From contig NZ_JBBKTT010000001.1 in NCBI RefSeq assembly GCF_037892425.1, positions 4,154,001-4,218,000 on the forward strand: DNA of 64,000 bases, given 5' to 3'. Shown here in pieces: positions 42,704 to 49,875 of the stretch. Position numbers and translations under genes: made by a program. Under the pieces are notes generated by a model. That model ran no database searches, was not told where the DNA came from, and saw only the letters and a list, made by a program, of their open reading frames with translations. The DNA is from Lacibacter sp. H375. Its GTDB lineage: Bacteria; Bacteroidota; Bacteroidia; Chitinophagales; Chitinophagaceae. Numbering within the stretch: the stretch's first letter is position 1; each line of letters begins with the position of its first letter.

Positions 42704-45340
42704 ATGAGTAACGTAATTGTACCTGCGGGCACCCGAAAACCAAAGCGGAAAATATTTTTTTCACAACGGATAAAAATATTTCTTTCATTTTTTTTAATCA
42801 ATCTTTTGTATACTTCATTCTCATCATTTGGCCAGGGATTTACCACGGTTGATTTTCACCAGGCGCAAAATGACAGAAACGGTGCCAAACTATATTTGAT
42901 CGATTGGGTGAATGGGTCTTTAAATTCAACCCATACTGATTATTGGGAAGGGATCGGTGTACCACAAAGAATTGTAATGACCGGTATTCTTCCAAACAAT
43001 GCTAATTCTAACGTTAATAAGCATTCAATACGTTTCCAGGTTTTATCAAGCAAAGGAAGCAAGCATGCTTATGATTTTCCTATTTCATGGGATCAAGCTT
43101 TCAAAACAGCAGAGGACATTGGGGGAAGCGTAAATGAATTACAAAATCTTTTTAATCTACAATGCGGCGATGCATTCAGTGCTATTGCAAAAACCACTTG
43201 TAGTGAACTAACTGACGGTGCAAATGATAATGTTACCACTGCCGCATTTCCTGATGTAATTGGAAACCCGGGTAAGCCGACTATTGGTGCTCCCAATGTA
43301 AATGATAATATTGCCTGCTTTGAAGCCTACAAAAGATTTGGTGAAGCAACCGAGCGGTATGGAAACAGGCTTATTGAAATAAGAGGTAATGCTGCTATTA
43401 GTAATGTTACTGTGACTTTTACCGGCTACCAAGGTAGCGGAAAGGACTATGCAGAATATCTCCTTACCTGGGAATCTACTTCTGATAAAATAATGATTCG
43501 TTTTGCAACCCGTCTTGCACCGGGAAATGGCCGATGTGGTTATGGATCTGGAAATGGTGCTGGAAGTATTAGCGGTGCTCCTTACCATGTTACCCTGGTT
43601 AGATTTGATGATGTAGATGATCCAAGTGATAATGCTCCTGAGTCCGGTGTTTCAATGGGAAGCCAGGATAACCAGATCATGTCAAATGCCATTCAAATTC
43701 CTGCACCTCAATGCGGTCTTTCTAATGGATCATCAGGATGTACTGATAATACAACACCTTTTGTTGTAAACTATACCAGTGCCGATGCTGCAAATGCAAC
43801 AGTTAAATTTTATTTCACCAGTAACACTGCAGGTGCAAAATTGCCAAACGATGTTACTGCTGTTGGTAACTGTACAACCAGTACTTATTCTGTGGTAGCT
43901 GATGCAAACGGAAGTGCCAATATTTCAATCGCTCCTTCAGGAAGTGCATTTACACAAGGAAGTTTCCGTATAGGTGCCTGCGTGACTGGTCCCGGCGGTA
44001 GTACCACTTGTGAGCAACCATCAGCAACCACAATTCATGCAGCTTCAGTAGCAGGCAGAGTTAATGGAAATGCAACAACCTTATTAAGTCCGCATACCAT
44101 TAATTCAAATCTTGCCAATCAAACAGCAGCTCTCACTGCCTTGGGTACGTTGAACGGCATTCAAGACAACGCTTTGTTCAGCAGTTTTGTATGGACAGTG
44201 GCTAGTCAAACTGATGCACCAGGTAACATTGCCGCCATTGGAAATTTATCTAATGCGAACACCAGCACTGGTAATGCAACATTTACTCCAACAGCGCAAG
44301 GTCTGGGTTACCAGGAAGGTTTATATGCCTTTAAAGTAACGGCAACTTCCGCTGCAAATGGTTGCGGTGCCACTGCACTGGTATTTATAAATGTTTCAGG
44401 AGGTGCAAACTGTCCTGCAGATATTACCGGACCAAGCCCGGTCTGTGAGGGAACTGCAGGTCATGTTTATAGCTCTGCTGCACTTGCTGCTAAGAATCCT
44501 TTCCCTGAAGCTGGCCTAACCTATACTTGGTCAATTGTTCCGTCAAATGCGGCAACCATAACTAGTAGTTACGTAAATGTTACCTCCATAACAGTTACTG
44601 CGGGCACGGTTGATTTTACAGTAAAGGTTACAGTAACTAATCAGCATGGAGAATCGTTCGCCAGCTCGAATTGTGAATTTGCGGTTGATGTAGTTGCCAA
44701 ACCAACTGTATCCGCTATTTACAATCCTCCGGGATGTTCAGATCAAAGCTTTAGCGTTGATGTACCAAATTCAGACGCTAATTGGAGCTATACTGTTACA
44801 CAGCCTAATTCTAATTCCGGCTATAGTTCAACTAAGGCCGGTACCGGTGGAACTTTACATTTTACAGGTCTTGCCCTTGGTGGTGGATTCTTAGTAACAG
44901 TCAGCAACCCTAATGTAGCAGGTAGCTGCACCGGTTCTACTGATTGTGCCGGTAGCACTAATAGCTGCGCAAGTGAAAGTATCACTCAAGCGAAAGTAGC
45001 TACAGACAAAGTTATCAGCACTATCAAGGAACCTGCTATTCCTACATCCGATGAGCCTTACAGGATTGTTCTTGAATCACCAACAAAAGTCAAAGCTGTT
45101 CCAAATCCATATACAGATAAGATCAGGTTTAACCTTGTATCAGGTGTTTCAGGAATGGGAATTTTGGAATTATTCAATATGCAAGGTCAAAAGATAGGAG
45201 TTGTTTTTGAAGGATTTGTTCAGGCAGGACGAGAATTCACAAAAGAGTATGTTGTTTCAGGAGCATCAAGAACAAATCTTGTTTATATCTTCAGAGTAGG
45301 CGATCAAAAAATTTCCGGGAAATTAATCAACCAGAAATAG
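42704..45340 (+). CDS. Secreted T9SS cargo protein with PKD-like domain and type A sorting signal
   Basis: 878 residues. The export signal has an unusually long, basic n-region (residues 1-23, with RKPKRK), then a hydrophobic core and likely cleavage after FGQ near residue 44. The mature body is rich in Gly, Asn, Ser and Thr, with a beta-type N-terminal half (about 45-360) of unknown family, repeated beta modules, and a PKD-like stretch near 565-670 (CPADITGPSPVCEG). The last about 80 residues (KAVPNPYTDKIRFNL.. to ..KISGKLINQK) form a T9SS type A C-terminal sorting domain, so it is secreted or anchored on the cell surface. The true start 42704 was preferred to 42665 as the signal fits better. 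An adhesin or matrix protein is likely; no enzyme motif is seen. Confidence 0.82.
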   Translation: MSNVIVPAGTRKPKRKIFFSQRIKIFLSFFLINLLYTSFSSFGQGFTTVDFHQAQNDRNGAKLYLIDWVNGSLNSTHTDYWEGIGVPQRIVMTGILPNNANSNVNKHSIRFQVLSSKGSKHAYDFPISWDQAFKTAEDIGGSVNELQNLFNLQCGDAFSAIAKTTCSELTDGANDNVTTAAFPDVIGNPGKPTIGAPNVNDNIACFEAYKRFGEATERYGNRLIEIRGNAAISNVTVTFTGYQGSGKDYAEYLLTWESTSDKIMIRFATRLAPGNGRCGYGSGNGAGSISGAPYHVTLVRFDDVDDPSDNAPESGVSMGSQDNQIMSNAIQIPAPQCGLSNGSSGCTDNTTPFVVNYTSADAANATVKFYFTSNTAGAKLPNDVTAVGNCTTSTYSVVADANGSANISIAPSGSAFTQGSFRIGACVTGPGGSTTCEQPSATTIHAASVAGRVNGNATTLLSPHTINSNLANQTAALTALGTLNGIQDNALFSSFVWTVASQTDAPGNIAAIGNLSNANTSTGNATFTPTAQGLGYQEGLYAFKVTATSAANGCGATALVFINVSGGANCPADITGPSPVCEGTAGHVYSSAALAAKNPFPEAGLTYTWSIVPSNAATITSSYVNVTSITVTAGTVDFTVKVTVTNQHGESFASSNCEFAVDVVAKPTVSAIYNPPGCSDQSFSVDVPNSDANWSYTVTQPNSNSGYSSTKAGTGGTLHFTGLALGGGFLVTVSNPNVAGSCTGSTDCAGSTNSCASESITQAKVATDKVISTIKEPAIPTSDEPYRIVLESPTKVKAVPNPYTDKIRFNLVSGVSGMGILELFNMQGQKIGVVFEGFVQAGREFTKEYVVSGASRTNLVYIFRVGDQKISGKLINQK

Positions 45341-45384
45341 TTCTAAAAACTCAATTTCATTTTTGAGGATAAAAACAAATCAGG

Positions 45385-45425
45385 AAAAGAAAACAGGTGC
45401 TAATAACTAGCACCTGTTTTCTTTT
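45385..45425. terminator. Strong bidirectional terminator between the T9SS cargo and protease genes
   Basis: Exact 18-bp arms 45385-45402 and 45408-45425 around a 5-nt loop, with A-rich and T-rich ends, placed between two convergent genes. Confidence 0.9.
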
Positions 45426-45479
45426 TAATTTAGAATAAGAAAATCCAATTTTCTTATTAAAGGTTGATTGTTATATAAA

Positions 45480-46979
45480 TTAATTATTAATGACAAAAGT
45501 CCACATACCACCCGTCTGTGCAAGAAAATCATAATCGATCCATGAGTATCCTGCATCACCCCAATTTGTTCCCCATGAATTCATTACTTTAAAAGCATGC
45601 TTGGAATCATCATAGCCACAAATCACTAATGCATGCCCAAATCCATCTGCGCCGGAATAAGACTTCCAGATAAAGCCCGGTTGAGCATTTGTAAAACTTG
45701 CATCAAGGTTTACTGTTAGAATAAGAGGATGCTTATTTACGATCATTGTTTTAATGGCGGTTATATCTGATTTAGAAATAACTGAATAAGAATTTATTTT
45801 ATAATTAGCGGCTTCAGATGACTGGCTGCTGTTTGGTAAAAGTGAGCAACCATTTAAATCGCTATAAGGCATTGATTGCTCTGAGCAAATGCCATACGTT
45901 TTCAAAAATTCAAGTACAGTAGTAACGCTTGTTCCCGCACCACAGTCACCAAATTTGGTTTGATTATATAAAAATTCAGAGCTGAAAATATTGGTTGCAT
46001 TATTATAACCCGAGGCACCGGTCTTGTAAAATTGTTCTGCTGATCTTGCAGCATACCCGGCAGCAAATGCTACGCATGAAAATTCTCCACCCTGATTTCT
46101 TACCGGGGGCATTATTAATTGTGCACTTGCCGGAAGAGTGGGAGGATTTATTACTGTTGTGTTCACCGTAACCTGTATGGATTGTGAGCTGGTATTACCT
46201 GCTGCATCATATGCCGTCGCCGTTACTGTATGAATGCCTGTTGCAATTGAGGTTGTAGTCCAGGAGACACTGTAAGGCGAACCGTAATCGGTACCAACTG
46301 AAATTCCATCAATACTAAATTTAATTGAGCTAACTCCGATATTATCGGATGCATTTGCCGCAATCTCTACTGTACCTGTAACAGAGGCTCCATTTGCGGG
46401 TGATGTAATATTCACCGTTGGGTTACTAAGATCAGTGTTCGATACTGTATTCACCGTTACCTGCCTGGAAGCTGAAGCGCTGTTACCAGCCGCATCTCTC
46501 GCTGTTACGGTTAACGTATGAGTTCCATTGATAACAGTTGCTGAATTCCAGGAAATAGTAAAAGGAGAGTTTGTACTGCTGCCAACTAAGGTGCCATCAA
46601 CACTTAAACTTACTGAATTTACGCCTCGATTGTCTGTTGCATTTACCGTAACACTGATAGTGCCGGAAACCGTTGCTCCACTGGCGGGAGAGTTTATACT
46701 GATTGTTGGAGCAGTTAGATCATTGCCACCTGTTGGTTTGCCTTTGAATGCTAGTAGTGAAGGATCCTGTGAGATTCTTTTCAATAAGTCTGATGACATG
46801 ATCACCGGAATCTTACTCACTAAATTTGGATCATCATCCACTACCCCGGATGTTCTTGCATAATGTGGCTCCAGCATTTCATCAACGATTTGACCGGACT
46901 TTTCTTTTTTACATGCTGCAAGCAAAAGCATAAAGCTGAGTGCAGCCATTGCACAGGTACGGGATTTCAAGAAGATCAT
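45480..46979 (-). CDS. Papain-like (C1) cysteine peptidase lipoprotein with two Ig-like modules
   Basis: 499 residues. The signal peptide ends in a lipobox (FMLLLAACKKE). Residues about 85-180 and 182-278 are two tandem Ig-like domains (SINSPASGATVSG..DNRGVNSVSLSVDG and the matching NITSPANGASVTG..DNIGVSSIKFSIDG copy). The peptidase domain follows: oxyanion Gln and catalytic Cys302 in RNQGGEFSCVAF, His449 in GHALVICGYD and Asn467 in NSWGTNWGDAGY. A papain propeptide is not obvious, so the Ig modules replace the usual N-terminal region. It is probably surface-exposed or periplasmic. It converges on the T9SS cargo gene across a strong terminator. Confidence 0.92.
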   Translation of the reverse strand: MIFLKSRTCAMAALSFMLLLAACKKEKSGQIVDEMLEPHYARTSGVVDDDPNLVSKIPVIMSSDLLKRISQDPSLLAFKGKPTGGNDLTAPTISINSPASGATVSGTISVTVNATDNRGVNSVSLSVDGTLVGSSTNSPFTISWNSATVINGTHTLTVTARDAAGNSASASRQVTVNTVSNTDLSNPTVNITSPANGASVTGTVEIAANASDNIGVSSIKFSIDGISVGTDYGSPYSVSWTTTSIATGIHTVTATAYDAAGNTSSQSIQVTVNTTVINPPTLPASAQLIMPPVRNQGGEFSCVAFAAGYAARSAEQFYKTGASGYNNATNIFSSEFLYNQTKFGDCGAGTSVTTVLEFLKTYGICSEQSMPYSDLNGCSLLPNSSQSSEAANYKINSYSVISKSDITAIKTMIVNKHPLILTVNLDASFTNAQPGFIWKSYSGADGFGHALVICGYDDSKHAFKVMNSWGTNWGDAGYSWIDYDFLAQTGGMWTFVINN

Positions 46980-47539
46980 ACTGGTTTCTTTTTAGATATT
47001 GTTATTAATTTAAAAACATTGTTTTAGAACATCAGCAACTTTTACCTGCAGGCACGATGCACCTTAGCCCGTAACCTTTATTGAAAAGTTTGCACGCATT
47101 AACAATCATAGCATTTCAACAAGGTGAAAGCTTAATTGTTGTTCAGTAAAAAAATGGGAATTAAATTAATCGATGGCTGGCGGATTAAGATACTTCGCTA
47201 AAGACGGATCGTGTACTTTATAGTTCCGGATTCAAAATTTAACCAGACAGTTTGACCATAAAAATCAAACTACCACGAAAAAACAATTTCCCTACCGTAA
47301 AAATAAACAAATACAATACCGATTCATAAAGGGCAAAGTCTTCAGAATTCAACGTTAGCATTTAAACAATTACCTGCCAATCATTTAGACCAAAAACAGA
47401 AATTATACAGGTACGAATTTGTCCAATAATATTTTATTGATTATTACTAATTGGCCGATTCAGTTAGAATATGATTGTGTAATAAAACTTTATCGAGCAT
47501 GCAGGAAAATGCCAACAGCTATTGGTTTGGCCACAATTC
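46980..47539. other. AT-rich intergenic region upstream of the peptidase gene
   Basis: About 560 bp with no credible coding frame. It should hold the minus-strand promoter of the C1 peptidase gene, but no clear TAnnTTTG box was found near the start. No repeat or RNA gene recognised. Confidence 0.5.
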
Positions 47540-48055
47540 TCAATATTTCCTTTTTTCAAAAGAATACTTCTTCCCTTTCCGTTTTACAATAAATAAGTTA
47601 TCATATTCTGTTTCTGCAAGATCGGTTAAGAGCGATTGTCCCATCATTTTATTTACGAGGTCATCAACTGTATTTGAATGACCAACAAGCAACACATCTC
47701 CTTTTTGAATAGTTTTCACACGATCAATAAATTTATCAACTGTATCTCTTGGTGAATATAATTGGATTGATATGCCTTCAACTTCACTCAGTGGTTTTGC
47801 TGTTGACTGTGTGCGGATATAAGGTGTTGAAAAAATTGCAGAAAATGATTTGTTCTGCAATAATGTTTTCAGGTTTTGAGCTCGTTGTTCACCTTCTGCA
47901 CTCAATGGCACATCGCTGCTCATATTTGCTGTGGCGTTTGCCTTTTCAGCATGGCGGACAATGTAATACGTATTGCGGTTACAGGATGATAAAAGGGTCA
48001 ACAGGAAAGTAATCGTTAAAATTGATGATAAAGTGTGGTTTGGTGAAACTGACAT
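47540..48055 (-). CDS. Histidine phosphatase superfamily lipoprotein
   Basis: 171 residues. The signal peptide ends in LLTLLSSCNRN (lipobox). The phosphohistidine motif IVRHAEK is followed by PLSAEGEQRAQNL and by LLVGHSNTVDDLV, the second catalytic His in the branch-1 histidine phosphatase fold. It would remove phosphate from a periplasmic or surface substrate; the substrate is unknown. Confidence 0.88.
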   Translation of the reverse strand: MSVSPNHTLSSILTITFLLTLLSSCNRNTYYIVRHAEKANATANMSSDVPLSAEGEQRAQNLKTLLQNKSFSAIFSTPYIRTQSTAKPLSEVEGISIQLYSPRDTVDKFIDRVKTIQKGDVLLVGHSNTVDDLVNKMMGQSLLTDLAETEYDNLFIVKRKGKKYSFEKRKY

Positions 48056-48125
48056 GAAACAAGGTTTTAAATTATTAAATGAGTTTTGTAAATTTAAGGA
48101 ACAATAACCCAGTAAAACTCCATGT

Positions 48126-48839
48126 ATGAAGACTTTATCCGAAACCTGGTTTGCCGATGGCTTTATTGATTTTGAGTTGAAGAAATATACCCTGCTCGCC
48201 TATTTGCAGGAAGTAAACAAATATTTCAACGAAGCTAAATTGTATCCGCAACTTGCAGATGTGATCTTTCACTATAACAATCTTGTCGCCTTTAGAGAGA
48301 ATAAAAAATACCTGCAGGAACAATTCCCGAAAAAATTAACTGGCATACAAATTGAAAAATTGCAGTTGCTTTATGAACAAATGATCGAAGATGATGAACT
48401 GATGCAGGAACTGGAAACCATTATGCATTATTCTATCGCCACAATGAAAACCACCATTTCAAACGGCACGGAAATTTATGAAATGGTAGAACAAAGCATT
48501 TCCATTGCACCAATTGGTATTCTTCCCCTTGACACAAGAGAAGGTTATTTATTTTTGCGTAACACCAATGCCAAGCAGACAAAAGTGTATCAATACCGCC
48601 TCAGTTTTTTTGAGCGACATGATGAACAGTACCGTACACTCAAAACAAACTTTGTTGATTCATGGATCAGCAATATTGTGAATACGTACGAGAATATTAA
48701 AGGAGAACTCATCCGTAATAAAACAGAATTGCCAAACCCGGCTGTGTACAGTATTGAAACAAATCTTTCTTACCCGGTTGAAGAAACGTTTTTACCGATT
48801 GCAAAAAGGAGCTTTGTAAAATTCCTGAGTGCGGCGTAA
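48126..48839 (+). CDS. Conserved-looking cytosolic protein of unknown function
   Basis: 237 residues, no signal peptide or membrane helix. The N-terminal half is alpha-helical and rich in Leu, Lys and Glu (SETWFADGFIDFELKKYTLLAYLQEVNKYF), and the second half has beta-type stretches (YEMVEQSISIAPIGILPL, GYLFLRNT, KVYQYRLSFFE). I recognise no domain or catalytic motif. It is flanked by a divergent histidine phosphatase lipoprotein gene and a convergent PD40 gene 2 bp away. The ATG at 48126 is the first in-frame start. Confidence 0.65.
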   Translation: MKTLSETWFADGFIDFELKKYTLLAYLQEVNKYFNEAKLYPQLADVIFHYNNLVAFRENKKYLQEQFPKKLTGIQIEKLQLLYEQMIEDDELMQELETIMHYSIATMKTTISNGTEIYEMVEQSISIAPIGILPLDTREGYLFLRNTNAKQTKVYQYRLSFFERHDEQYRTLKTNFVDSWISNIVNTYENIKGELIRNKTELPNPAVYSIETNLSYPVEETFLPIAKRSFVKFLSAA

Positions 48840-48841
48840 GA

Positions 48842-49810
48842 TCAGAATTGTTTCAGCAGTTCATCGAATTTTATCCAGTAAATATCATCCAGTCCATTAC
48901 CCGGACCGGAAAGTTGTTTCTTTAATGTAGATGCCGTAACAGGTTTATCAAACGGCGCAGCATGCATATTCCGATTGCTTGTAAAGAACAATGTGCGTTT
49001 ATCCCAACTTACAAACGGGCAATAATCCAAACCTGTTGAATTGATCGGTGCACCAAGATTCTTTGCTTCCTGCCACTCTCCTTTCTCATTCTTTTTACTG
49101 ATGTACAGATCTCCTTTACCCATATCGTCTTTACGGCCATAACCAGTGAATAAAATAAATTGTTCATCAGGATCAACAAAGGCATTGAACTCATAGCCTT
49201 TTGAATTAACAGCTGTTGAAACAGGAATGGGTGATTGGTATTCTCCATTCTTAAGCTCACACATAAAAATATCTTCTTTACCAACGCCGTTTTCCAATTG
49301 AGCAGTAAAATAAAGATTGCCGCTCTTTGTAACAGATGGATAGAATTCATCATTCGGTGAGTTAACAGTGAAACCTAAATGAACAGGCTTTCCCCAACTG
49401 CCGTTGACAGCTTTCTCTACATACCACATATCGTAATCGCTGATGGTATCTGATGCATCAACTTTCCGATTGCTGCTGAAGAATATCTTTTTCCCATCGG
49501 GAGAGAACTGAGCTTCAAGATCATTGTACATTCCTGAAAACGGAGCAACTTTCACTTCACTCCATTTGCCATTCTTCAACTGAGTGTGCATAATGGTGCT
49601 GCTGATAAAATCTTTGTGCTGAATCGTGAAAAATATCTCATCGCCTTTTGGAGAAATTGTAAAATCACGGTTGATCAATCCATTGGAGATAATTCCCTGC
49701 GCAAATACCGTTGGTTTGTTTGTTGCATTTCCCTGGTTGAGATAATTTACTTGCTGTGCATTGGTTTGCAAAACAAATAGTAAACCCACAACTGTTATAA
49801 GGTTGCGCAT
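48842..49810 (-). CDS. Exported PD40-repeat beta-propeller protein (TolB-like)
   Basis: 322 residues with a signal peptide (MRNLITVVGLLFVLQTNAQ). The body consists of WD40-like PD40 repeats: FSPDGKKIFFSSNRKVDA, FYPSVTKSGNLYFTAQL, FVDPDEQFILFTGYGR and FVSWDKRTLFFTSNRN, about five blades. Proteins of this type bind or scaffold partners in the periplasm. Its stop is 2 bp from the convergent unknown gene. A terminator for the upstream S9 peptidase gene separates it from that gene, so it may have its own promoter. Confidence 0.88.
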   Translation of the reverse strand: MRNLITVVGLLFVLQTNAQQVNYLNQGNATNKPTVFAQGIISNGLINRDFTISPKGDEIFFTIQHKDFISSTIMHTQLKNGKWSEVKVAPFSGMYNDLEAQFSPDGKKIFFSSNRKVDASDTISDYDMWYVEKAVNGSWGKPVHLGFTVNSPNDEFYPSVTKSGNLYFTAQLENGVGKEDIFMCELKNGEYQSPIPVSTAVNSKGYEFNAFVDPDEQFILFTGYGRKDDMGKGDLYISKKNEKGEWQEAKNLGAPINSTGLDYCPFVSWDKRTLFFTSNRNMHAAPFDKPVTASTLKKQLSGPGNGLDDIYWIKFDELLKQF

Positions 49811-49833
49811 AAAAATGAATTTAGCATGAATAT

Positions 49834-49866
49834 AAAAAAGGCCGAAACAAAGTCCGGCCTTTTTTT
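49834..49866. terminator. Terminator between the S9 peptidase and PD40 genes
   Basis: Exact 11-bp arms 49834-49844 and 49855-49865. It lies just downstream of the minus-strand S9 peptidase stop at 49876. Confidence 0.85.
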
Positions 49867-49875
49867 ATCTCGATT

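Noticed and set aside
42619-42846. 75-codon minus-strand frame at the start of the T9SS cargo gene
   Set aside because: It overlaps the signal-peptide region on the opposite strand and shows no protein features of its own.
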